64,000 nucleotides of DNA from Helicobacter_B zhangjianzhongii (GTDB lineage: Bacteria; Campylobacterota; Campylobacteria; Campylobacterales; Helicobacteraceae): contig NZ_JANURN010000001.1 in NCBI RefSeq assembly GCF_030249855.1, positions 310,001 through 374,000 on the forward strand. The letters run 5' to 3'. Positions within the stretch are counted from its first letter, which is position 1. Every line of letters begins with the position of its first letter. Shown here one piece after another: positions 24,640 to 32,510 of the stretch. A program made the position numbers and the translations under genes. A model generated the notes under the pieces. It worked only from the letters and a program-made list of their open reading frames with translations. It made no database searches and was not told where the DNA came from.

Positions 24640-26391
24640 CTACCAGCTAAAGCCCCCACCGACTTTCACAAGCAAGTAGCTAGGCACAGAAATCCCAGAG
24701 CCAGCGATCTCTTGGCTTAGGTGGAGGTTGCTCTGCACGGCTATATCTAAGAATCCAAGCAGATTGATCCCACCGGTTAAAATCATACCTTCATCGCTAT
24801 TGTTGCGGAAGTCATACATCGCTCCAAGGCGCAAATCAAAATATTTAAGATCAATTAGCACCCCGCCGCCTGCCATTTGCGATTTAGGGCGCGCGAGTGA
24901 AATAGTGTCATTAGGCATTAGGTCAATATCCCCTGCTAGCACGATTTTGTCATTAAGCCAGCCATAGCTCACCCCTGCGCGTAGCTGGGTGTTGAGCTTT
25001 GTCATCGCACCGCTTTTCACATCGGTTTTAATTTTTGGCATATTGAGATTTTTTGCCACAAAGCCTAGAGTAAGATTTTTGGCAAATCGAGGGGCGTATG
25101 CTAGCCCCGCATCAATCCCAAAGGTGTGGGTCTGTGCGATCCCATCAAAAGTTGGCGTGATATTTTGGCTAATGCTATTAAAGTCCCCTTCTTTATGATA
25201 CAAATACCCTGTCCCAAAGATATATTTCGCTGCTAAGCCCACGGCAATATCGCCAAGCGGTGTTTCAAACAAATGCCCATAGCCTAAAGGCACTTCTACG
25301 ATCCCCACACTTCCAGCACTTAGCTGGTGTTTTGCCTGAGCACTTAGGACAGAAGATTTATCAAAGTCTCCTTTATTTGCCGTGCCCAAGATGATATTGC
25401 CATCGCCAAATTCGACTTTAAGCTCACTGCTTCCGTTTTGGATAATGATTTGATTATGCGTAGGGTCGATTCTAGCGGTAGCACTCATATACGCACTAGG
25501 CATAAGCCCAAAACTTATCGTCCCACGCGATTTTTTGGAGCCGATGTTGATCACTACGCCATTTTGTGTGCTTAGAGAAAAGTCATTTTTATTGATCATT
25601 TCATTAAGCGTGGTCATATCTTTGACAAAGCGATTAAGTGAAGGGTCATTGCTTGTCATAAGTGTGAAGCCGCCCATATTTTGCAAGAGAGAATCTAAAC
25701 TCATATCCCCCTTTTGCGCAGAGTCCAAAAGCCCGCCGATATTCTCTGGCGTAAGCCCATCGACAAGCCCTTCTAGCAGCCCCAAAGAGCCGGATTGATC
25801 AGGGTGCTTTTGCGCAGTGTCTTTAATGGATTCTTGCAAGTCGTGCTTAATGTCCTCAAGGGCTTCTGGGTGCTTTTGTAGCTCTTGTAGAATCTGCTCG
25901 GTGGTTTGTCCGCTTCCGGGTGTAATGGTTATACCATTTTTATTGGCGACATCTTCGAGGTATTTATTCATCGTGTTTTCATCTTTCATACCCATACCCT
26001 CTAGCACTTCGCCAAAAATCCCTAGATTGCCCGGGTCAAACTTCTTCGCTCCTGCTGCACGGAATCCTGTCCCTGCTTGTATCGTTACTGCGCCGCTAAA
26101 GAGATCTGCTAGCTTGTTTGGCATATTTTGGAGATTTTCTACATCAATAGAAGCGGCACGCGAGAGATTGGTCTCTTTATAGCCTAGCCCAAAGCTATAG
26201 GCAAAGCCGGATTTTTTGTTCATCGCAAGGAGGGCTGGGTTGTAATACAAAGCCCATTGTGAGTTTTTGAGCGCGACCCCGGCTCCACCAATCCCAGCAG
26301 AGATATTGCCCATTTGTCCAAACTCTAGCGCACTAAGGGTGCTAGAGCCTAGCAGAAGTGATGTGATAAGTGATAAGTTAGAGAGCTTCAT
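24640..26391 (-). CDS. TraF-type (TraF_2) outer-membrane beta-barrel protein
   Basis: 583 residues with a signal peptide ending near residue 21 (GSSTLSALEF). The N-terminal MGNISAGIGGAGVALKNSQW followed by ALYYNPALLA is the family hallmark, shared with FadL-like barrels, and alternating hydrophobic strands fill residues 300-583, ending in an aromatic residue (GGGFSW). A central region (about 120-260) is rich in Gln, Asp and Gly and probably forms a plug or external domain. The TraF name comes from an F-plasmid relative and implies no conjugation role; the cargo is unknown. AAGGAG precedes the ATG. A copy of the dispersed word lies just after the stop. Confidence 0.7.
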   Translation of the reverse strand: MKLSNLSLITSLLLGSSTLSALEFGQMGNISAGIGGAGVALKNSQWALYYNPALLAMNKKSGFAYSFGLGYKETNLSRAASIDVENLQNMPNKLADLFSGAVTIQAGTGFRAAGAKKFDPGNLGIFGEVLEGMGMKDENTMNKYLEDVANKNGITITPGSGQTTEQILQELQKHPEALEDIKHDLQESIKDTAQKHPDQSGSLGLLEGLVDGLTPENIGGLLDSAQKGDMSLDSLLQNMGGFTLMTSNDPSLNRFVKDMTTLNEMINKNDFSLSTQNGVVINIGSKKSRGTISFGLMPSAYMSATARIDPTHNQIIIQNGSSELKVEFGDGNIILGTANKGDFDKSSVLSAQAKHQLSAGSVGIVEVPLGYGHLFETPLGDIAVGLAAKYIFGTGYLYHKEGDFNSISQNITPTFDGIAQTHTFGIDAGLAYAPRFAKNLTLGFVAKNLNMPKIKTDVKSGAMTKLNTQLRAGVSYGWLNDKIVLAGDIDLMPNDTISLARPKSQMAGGGVLIDLKYFDLRLGAMYDFRNNSDEGMILTGGINLLGFLDIAVQSNLHLSQEIAGSGISVPSYLLVKVGGGFSW

Positions 26392-26448
26392 TCTATCTCC
26401 TTAGATTCTAGGGGTGGATTTGTCAAATCGTTCATTTAGCGCAAAGTT

Positions 26449-27843
26449 TTAAGCAATAAATGAGCCACTATCGACATTGCGCTCTTTTAGGATCTCGGCG
26501 ACCAAAAATGCAAGCTCGATTGCCTGCGTGGCATTGAGTCTAGGATCACATTGTGTAGAGTAGCAAGTCGCTAGATTTGCTTCAGTGATAGCTTGTGAGC
26601 CACCTACGCATTCTGTAACATCTGCGCCGGTCATTTCTAGGTGGATTCCGCCTGCGATACTGCCACAAGCCTTATGGATAGCAAAAAAGCTTTTAACCTC
26701 GCTTAGGATTTTATCAAACGCGCGTGTTTTGTAGCCATTGCTAGCTTTGATTGTGTTGCCGTGCATTGGATCGCAGCTCCACAAAATCGCGCGCCCTTCT
26801 CTATGCACACTCTCCAAAAGCTTGGGGAAGTTTTTTTCTATCAAATCTGCTCCCATACGCACGATGAGATTGAGTCTGCCTTGCTCATTGCGTGGGTTTA
26901 GAATATCACAGATCCCTAGGATCTCATCTTTTGTCGCATTGGGACCGATTTTTACGCCCACAGGGTTCTCCACGCCACGCAAAAACTCCAAATGCGCTCC
27001 GTGAAGATCGCGCGTGCGCTCACCTATCCATAGCATATGTGCGCTGCAGTCATACCATTTGCCGCTTAGACTATCTTGCCGCACAAGCTGTTCTTCGTAG
27101 TTTAGTAGCAGGGCTTCGTGGCTTGTGTAGAACTCTGTGGTTTTCAGTGTGGGGGTGTTGCTAGAGTTGATCCCGCAAGCATTCATAAAGCCTAGGGCTT
27201 GGGTTATGGACTCTGCTAGCTCTTCATATTTCTGCCCTAGCGGATTAGACTTGACAAAGTCGAGATTCCAGCGATGCACTTCATTAAGATCTGCTAGCCC
27301 ACCGCTAGCAAAAGCGCGCAGGAGATTGAGTGTGGCAGAGCTTTGGTGATAGGCTTGTAGCATTCTTTGTGGGCTTGGCTCTCTGGCATTATCATCAAAG
27401 GCTAGGGCATTGATAATATCGCCGCGGTAGCTTGGCAGACTCTCGCCATTAACCTCTTCAAAATCCGCGCTTCTAGGCTTGGCAAACTGCCCTGCCATAC
27501 GACCGACTTTGATGATAGGGCAGCTCCCTGCAAATGTCAAAATCGCGCCCATTTGGATAATGAGCTTAAACAAATCGCGTATCCCAGAGCCACTAAACTG
27601 CGAGAAGCTCTCCGCGCAATCGCCCCCTTGCAGCAAAAATGCCTTGCCTTGCTGGGCTTGGGCGAAGCGGGCTTTGAGCATTCTTGCTTCTCCGGCAAAG
27701 ACTAGCGGCGGGTAGGATGCTAGCTCTTTTTCAGTGGATTCTAGTGCGGCAGTGTCTTTATAGATAGGCACTTGCTTAATGGGAAAGCTACGCCAAGAGC
27801 GTCTGTCCCAAGCTTTTGTGTGAGACTGTGTTTGCTGCGCCAT
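26449..27843 (-). CDS. Class II 3-deoxy-7-phosphoheptulonate (DAHP) synthase
   Basis: First enzyme of the shikimate pathway: phosphoenolpyruvate plus erythrose 4-phosphate. 464 residues of the plant-type class II family: FLLQGGDCAESF near 71-82, IVRMGADLIEKNFP, ILWSCDPMHGNTI and GIHLEMTGADVTECVGG are all present, including the metal-binding Cys, His, Glu and Asp residues. AAGGTTATGAA precedes the ATG. TAALESTEKE near residue 33-42 is a word-derived peptide in the variable N-terminal region. It runs in the same direction as the outer-membrane protein gene 57 bp downstream. Confidence 0.94.
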   Translation of the reverse strand: MAQQTQSHTKAWDRRSWRSFPIKQVPIYKDTAALESTEKELASYPPLVFAGEARMLKARFAQAQQGKAFLLQGGDCAESFSQFSGSGIRDLFKLIIQMGAILTFAGSCPIIKVGRMAGQFAKPRSADFEEVNGESLPSYRGDIINALAFDDNAREPSPQRMLQAYHQSSATLNLLRAFASGGLADLNEVHRWNLDFVKSNPLGQKYEELAESITQALGFMNACGINSSNTPTLKTTEFYTSHEALLLNYEEQLVRQDSLSGKWYDCSAHMLWIGERTRDLHGAHLEFLRGVENPVGVKIGPNATKDEILGICDILNPRNEQGRLNLIVRMGADLIEKNFPKLLESVHREGRAILWSCDPMHGNTIKASNGYKTRAFDKILSEVKSFFAIHKACGSIAGGIHLEMTGADVTECVGGSQAITEANLATCYSTQCDPRLNATQAIELAFLVAEILKERNVDSGSFIA

Positions 27844-27905
27844 TTCATAACCTTAGATTCTAAAAGTGGATTCTAGTGCTAAAAGTGAGTGTGTATTGTA
27901 GCACA

Positions 27906-28691
27906 CTAGAATCTATACTGCACAAGTAGTGAGATAGACATCAGCACAAAGACCACCACTACCATAAGCCGCACGAGTTTTGCACCTTTTTGTAATGCGA
28001 GCTTTGAGCCTAGATAGCCACCAAGCATATTACACGCGATAAGCGGAAGAGCGAGCAGGTAGATCACACTGCCTCCTAGGATAAAGGCGATTAAGCTGCC
28101 AAGCCCAGAGCCTAGGTTGATAAGCTTCGCGCAGCCGCTTGCATAGAGCAGATCCATACGCAATATCGCGTAAAATCCCAGTATGAGAAAGCTCCCCGTC
28201 CCCGGACCAAAGTAGCCATCATAAAAGCCTATGCCAAGTGATAAAAGTGGCGTGATGAGAAAAATGTCTTTTGAGCAAAAGTGGATTCTACCTTGATGAA
28301 ACCTTTTAGGCATAAGCGCGAGCAGTGCGGCTAGGGGGAGCAGAAGCAAAATGATGTTTTTAAGCGTGTTGTCGCTTGTGAGTAGCACGACTTTTGAGCC
28401 GATATACGCGCCAAGAGTGGAAAAGACAATACCCACTAGCACGATACGCCATAAAACTTTCTTGTGTGTGATGAAATTCCAGCTTGCAATCGCTGTGCCA
28501 AAGACTACGATAAATTTATTTGTCCCAAGTGCTAGATGAGGTGGGATCCCTGCTAGAAGCAAGCTAGGCGTGGAGATGAAGCCCCCACCCCCAGCGATAG
28601 AATCCACAAAGCCAGAGATGAAAAATGCCACACATAGCACAAGCAGCACCCACTCCCACTGCGCTCCAAGATATAGGCTAAAATCTAGCAT
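27906..28691 (-). CDS. TSUP (TauE/SafE) family permease
   Basis: 261 residues with about eight membrane helices. GFVDSIAGGGGFISTPSLL near the N-terminus is the TSUP signature, and GFYDGYFGPGTGSFLIL begins the second repeat. These are exporters or importers of sulfite, sulfonates or related anions; the substrate cannot be told from the sequence. The ATG at 28689-28691 has AGGAG five bases upstream; a GTG two codons earlier overlaps that site and is unlikely. Confidence 0.88.
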   Translation of the reverse strand: MLDFSLYLGAQWEWVLLVLCVAFFISGFVDSIAGGGGFISTPSLLLAGIPPHLALGTNKFIVVFGTAIASWNFITHKKVLWRIVLVGIVFSTLGAYIGSKVVLLTSDNTLKNIILLLLPLAALLALMPKRFHQGRIHFCSKDIFLITPLLSLGIGFYDGYFGPGTGSFLILGFYAILRMDLLYASGCAKLINLGSGLGSLIAFILGGSVIYLLALPLIACNMLGGYLGSKLALQKGAKLVRLMVVVVFVLMSISLLVQYRF

Positions 28692-28754
28692 CAACACTCC
28701 TAGAATCCATTATGTTAGCTTGCAATTTGTGATAGAGATTGTCATAGACTTTGC

Positions 28755-28760
28755 TATAAT
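28755..28760 (+). promoter_or_regulatory. Putative -10 box for gatC
   Basis: TTTGCTATAAT, an extended -10 box 60 bases upstream of the gatC ATG at 28820. Confidence 0.5.
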
Positions 28761-28819
28761 CGCGATTTTGGATTCTAGCCTATTTTAGCTGAATGGGCGT
28801 TTATTATAAGGAGTGTGTG

Positions 28820-29095
28820 ATGATGATTGATGAGTTGCTTTTAGGGAAGTTGCAGAAGCTTGCGATGATTGATTTAAGCCAAGAAGAAGCCGCAGAGGTG
28901 GCGAGCAATCTTAATGAGATTTTGAGCTTTATCGATAATCTCTCAAGTATCAATACTGATGATATAGCTTTAAGCACCAATGCCAAGACCCCCTTGCGCG
29001 ATGATGTGCCTAAAGATTCTAATGTCGCTTTAAATGTGCTAGAAAATGCCCCTAAAGCTCTAGATGGGTTTTTCATCGTGCCAAAGATTATCTAG
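28820..29095 (+). CDS. gatC: Asp-tRNA(Asn)/Glu-tRNA(Gln) amidotransferase subunit C
   Basis: 91 residues. GatC stabilises GatA and clamps GatB in the amidotransferase that makes Gln-tRNA(Gln) and Asn-tRNA(Asn), needed in bacteria lacking the direct synthetases. LAMIDLSQEEAAEVASNLNE and ILSFIDNLSSINTDD are typical, and the C-terminal TPLRDDVPKDSN loop is conserved. The start at 28820 has AAGGAG six bases upstream. gatA and gatB are not in the window. uvrA follows 31 bp later. Confidence 0.92.
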   Translation: MMIDELLLGKLQKLAMIDLSQEEAAEVASNLNEILSFIDNLSSINTDDIALSTNAKTPLRDDVPKDSNVALNVLENAPKALDGFFIVPKII

Positions 29096-29126
29096 TAGCC
29101 TAGAATCCACTTTTGTAGAGAATACT

Positions 29127-31940
29127 ATGCAAGATTACATAGAAATCATCGGCGCACGAGAGCATAATCTCAAAAATATCCACCTAAAAATCCCCAAAAA
29201 TAAGCTTGTAGTCTTTACCGGGCTTAGCGGCAGCGGCAAAAGCACTCTTGCCTTTGATACGCTCTATGCTGAAGGGCAGCGGCGGTATATCGAGTCGCTA
29301 TCCAGCTATGCTAGGCAGTTTTTGGACCGCGTGGGCAAGCCTAGTGTGGATAAGATTAACGGGCTAACGCCAGCTATTGCAATTGATCAAAAAACCACGA
29401 GCAAAAACCCTCGCTCCACTGTTGGCACGATCACAGAGATTTATGACTATCTGCGCTTGCTCTATGCGCGAGTGGGCACGCAGCACTGCCATTTGTGCGA
29501 TAAGCCTATATCCTCTATGACTTCTAGCGATATTATCGCCCAAGTCCTAGCCCTGCCAAGCGAGGCTAAAATGCTGATTTTAGCCCCAATCGTGCGAGAG
29601 AAGAAGGGCAGCTTTGCAGATAAGATTCAAGAATTGCGGCAAAAGGGCTTTGTGCGTGCGTATATCGATGGCGTGATGGTGCGACTTGATGAGGAGATCA
29701 CCCTTGCTAAGACCAAAAAGCATAGTATAAAAATCATCATCGATAGAGCCCAAAACTCCCAAGAAAACGCCCCGCGCATAGCCCAAGCCGTGGAGAAAGC
29801 CCTGCAAGAGTCCTTTGGCGAGGTGGAGATAGAATACACCCTTGATGATAAGCATCACTTAATCCACTATTCCGAGCATTTTGCTTGCTTTGATTGTAAG
29901 GTGAGCTTTGAGCCGCTTGAGCCTTTGAGCTTTTCTTTCAACTCGCCTAAGGGGGCGTGTGAGAGCTGCTCGGGGCTAGGGAGTAAATATAGCATTGATT
30001 TGAAAAAGATCTTAAACACTTCTTTGCCGCTCAATGATGGTGGGATAAAGGTCATCTTTGGCTTTAATCGCAACTACTATGCCGAGCTATTTAAGGCATT
30101 TTGCAAGCAATATGGCATAGATAGCACAAAAAGCTTTGATGAGCTAGATAAAACCAAGCAAAACACCCTGCTCTATGGCGGTAGCGAAGAAGTGGAGATT
30201 ATTTGGCGTAATAGCACGCTAAAACGCCCGTGGAAAGGGATTTTGCAAATCGCGTATGATATGTTTAAAGATGAGCGAGATTTACACGACTATATGAGTG
30301 AAAAGCCCTGTGATGCGTGCGGGGCAAACCGCCTAAAGCGCGAGTCTCTTAGCGTGAAAGTCGCAGATAAAGGCATAGGCGATGTGATCACTATGCCCAT
30401 TGAAGAGGCATACGCATTTTTTGCCAATGAAAAAAACTTCGCCTATTTAAGCAAGCAGCAGAGCTTCATTGCCGCGCCGATTTTGCGCGAGATTATAGAG
30501 CGGCTGTTTTTCTTAGTCGATGTGGGGCTAGGCTATCTTACCTTGCGCCGCGATGCACGCACGATAAGCGGAGGGGAAAGCCAGCGCATACGCATAGCCA
30601 GCCAGATAGGAAGCGGACTTACAGGCGTGCTGTATGTGCTAGATGAGCCAAGCATAGGACTACACGAGCGCGATACGCTAAAGCTGATTAAAACACTGCG
30701 CAACTTGCAAGAAAAGGGCAATTCTGTCATCGTTGTAGAGCACGATAGAGAGACGATTTTGCACGCGGATTTTATCGTCGATATTGGTCCGGGGGCTGGG
30801 GCTTTAGGCGGGGAGGTGATTTATAGCGGGGATTTAGCCGGTATGCTAGAGTCTAGCACGCTTACCGCCGAGTTTATCAACCGCAAGCGCGACATCTCCT
30901 ATCAAACTAATCGCAAAAAAGAGCAGTGGCTCTCTATCAACAATGTCTCCATTAACAATATCAAAAACCTTAGCACCAAAATCCCACTGCAAAACTTCGT
31001 ATGTGTTACAGGTGTGAGCGGCAGTGGGAAGAGCTCTTTGATCTTGCAAACCCTGCTTCCTGTAGCCCAAGAGATGTTAAATAATGCGAGAAAAATCAAA
31101 AAATGCGATGGCGTGGAGATTGTAGGGCTAGAGCATTTGGATAAAGTGATTTATCTAGATCAAAGCCCCATAGGTCGCACCCCAAGGAGCAATCCAGCCA
31201 CCTACACAGGCACGATGGACGAGATCCGTGCGATTTTTGCCCAGACAAAAGAGGCAAAAATCCTAGGCTTTGGGGTATCGCGCTTTAGCTTCAATGTGCG
31301 AGGAGGGCGGTGTGAAAAATGCCAAGGAGAAGGGGAAATCACCATAGAAATGCACTTCTTGCCAGATGTGCTAGTCAAGTGCGATCTCTGCCAAGGCAGC
31401 AAATACAACGCCCAAACCCTGCAAGTCAAATACAAAGGCAAGTCCATAGCCGATGTGCTAGCAATGAGTGTGGATAGCGCGTGCGAGTTTTTCGCCAAGA
31501 TCCCTAGAATCCACCAAAAGCTAAAGACCTTGCAAGATGTGGGGCTAGGCTATATCACCCTAGGGCAGAATGCCACGACACTAAGCGGCGGCGAGGCGCA
31601 GCGGATCAAGCTTGCTAAAGAGCTAAGTCGCAAAGACACTGGACGCACGCTCTATGTGCTAGATGAGCCAACTACCGGGCTGCATTTTGGCGATGTGGAT
31701 CGGCTCACAAAAGTGCTGCATCATCTCGTAGAGCTGGGCAATAGCGTGATTGTAGTCGAGCATAATTTGGATTTGATAAAAAACGCGGATTATATCATCG
31801 ATATGGGACCTGAAGGCGGCGATAGGGGCGGAGAAGTGATCCTAGCAGGCGATGTCCCAAGCATTGTCAAAGCTGCGCCAAAATCACGCAGCTACACGGC
31901 AAAATTTTTAGCCAAAGAGCTAAAAGAGAGCAAGAAGTAA
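29127..31940 (+). CDS. uvrA: Excinuclease ABC subunit A
   Basis: Damage-recognition ATPase of nucleotide excision repair. 937 residues: two ABC ATPase halves with Walker A GLSGSGKST at 32-40 and GVSGSGKSS in the second half, signatures ISGGESQRIR and LSGGEAQRIK, and two zinc modules (CFDCKVSF...CESC, CEKCQGEG...CDLC). The ATG at 29127 (MQDYIEIIGAREHNL) is the family start; an earlier in-frame start at 29064 would overlap gatC and read through a copy of the dispersed word (29100-29110). There is no strong ribosome site. Confidence 0.96.
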   Translation: MQDYIEIIGAREHNLKNIHLKIPKNKLVVFTGLSGSGKSTLAFDTLYAEGQRRYIESLSSYARQFLDRVGKPSVDKINGLTPAIAIDQKTTSKNPRSTVGTITEIYDYLRLLYARVGTQHCHLCDKPISSMTSSDIIAQVLALPSEAKMLILAPIVREKKGSFADKIQELRQKGFVRAYIDGVMVRLDEEITLAKTKKHSIKIIIDRAQNSQENAPRIAQAVEKALQESFGEVEIEYTLDDKHHLIHYSEHFACFDCKVSFEPLEPLSFSFNSPKGACESCSGLGSKYSIDLKKILNTSLPLNDGGIKVIFGFNRNYYAELFKAFCKQYGIDSTKSFDELDKTKQNTLLYGGSEEVEIIWRNSTLKRPWKGILQIAYDMFKDERDLHDYMSEKPCDACGANRLKRESLSVKVADKGIGDVITMPIEEAYAFFANEKNFAYLSKQQSFIAAPILREIIERLFFLVDVGLGYLTLRRDARTISGGESQRIRIASQIGSGLTGVLYVLDEPSIGLHERDTLKLIKTLRNLQEKGNSVIVVEHDRETILHADFIVDIGPGAGALGGEVIYSGDLAGMLESSTLTAEFINRKRDISYQTNRKKEQWLSINNVSINNIKNLSTKIPLQNFVCVTGVSGSGKSSLILQTLLPVAQEMLNNARKIKKCDGVEIVGLEHLDKVIYLDQSPIGRTPRSNPATYTGTMDEIRAIFAQTKEAKILGFGVSRFSFNVRGGRCEKCQGEGEITIEMHFLPDVLVKCDLCQGSKYNAQTLQVKYKGKSIADVLAMSVDSACEFFAKIPRIHQKLKTLQDVGLGYITLGQNATTLSGGEAQRIKLAKELSRKDTGRTLYVLDEPTTGLHFGDVDRLTKVLHHLVELGNSVIVVEHNLDLIKNADYIIDMGPEGGDRGGEVILAGDVPSIVKAAPKSRSYTAKFLAKELKESKK

Positions 31941-31942
31941 AA

Positions 31943-32153
31943 GTGGATTCTAGGGGGTGCGATTCAGTCTTGGGTGAGCAATGCGATTGATTACGCTATT
32001 TTTAGGACAACCGCAGACCTCTAGTCTTGCTCTGCCCTAAAAATAGCGTAAAACAACCACAGCCCCACCACAAAGCGCAGCTTCTTTAGAAAACAAGCGA
32101 AGCGGTGCAAGGCGAAGCCGCAGCAGGTTTCTTTAGTAATCCTTAGAATCGTG
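31943..32153. repeat. Long structured repeat, copy 1
   Basis: About 211 bp that aligns end to end with 57364-57553: both start GTGGATTCTAGGG, share TCTTGGGTGAGCAATGCG then ATTGATT, share CTTTAGAAAACAAGCGA, and end CTTAGAATCGTG. The core is a perfect 16-bp inverted repeat (31991-32006 with 32036-32051, TTACGCTATTTTTAGG), enclosing a small hairpin AGAC-CTCTA-GTCT at 32015-32027. Four stem pairs differ from the other copy and all still pair. Confidence 0.85.
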
Positions 32154-32312
32154 TTTTTCCAAAAGGGACTTCGCTCCTAGAATCCACTTTTACACTAGAA
32201 TCCACTTTTGATAATCCACCGCTAAGGCACAAACACAAACGATACAAAAAGTGGATTCTAGCTTTTAGCCTTGCTTCAGTCCCTAGAATCCGCTTTTGTG
32301 TTTTTTTGTGTT

Positions 32313-32435
32313 ATGGATTGCCACGCTTTGCTAGCGCAAAGCTCGCGATGACAGAGATGGGCAGCGGGCGCAAGGCTCGCAATGACAGAAAAAGCAGTGG
32401 ATTGCTTTGGTCGCTTTGCTCCCTCGCAATGACAG
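32313..32435. repeat. Degenerate TCGCAATGACA-type repeats (about three units)
   Basis: Three imperfect units ending CTCGCGATGACAG, GCTCGCAATGACAG and CCTCGCAATGACAG, two of them beginning with ATGGATTGC or GTGGATTGC. The first contains a perfect hairpin GCTTTGC-TAGC-GCAAAGC (32325-32342). Similar GGATTGC...TCGCAATGACA repeats are scattered through unrelated bacterial genomes, usually between genes. Confidence 0.6.
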
Positions 32436-32510
32436 GGGATATATGACAAGAAAAAGGGGCGTTTTCACAAAAGTCGGCGTTTTTCAAAAAGTGGATTCTA
32501 GGGCTAGGAT

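Larger units (their letters stand above)
31941..32510. other. 570-bp gene-free region packed with repeats (uvrA-polA, convergent)
   Basis: No credible gene. From left to right it holds a long structured repeat (31943-32153), a cluster of dispersed-word copies (32178, 32195, a variant at 32282, 32251), degenerate TCGCAATGACA-type repeats (32313-32435), and another word copy at 32491. It separates the convergent uvrA and polA genes. No classical terminator with a T-run is evident for either gene. Confidence 0.7.

Noticed and set aside
24640..26391. Conjugative transfer gene because of TraF resemblance
   Set aside because: The TraF_2 family is a broad outer-membrane barrel family; no other conjugation gene, relaxase or origin of transfer is present nearby.
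32313..32435. CRISPR-like array
   Set aside because: The units are degenerate, adjacent without unique spacers of constant length, and no cas gene is present.
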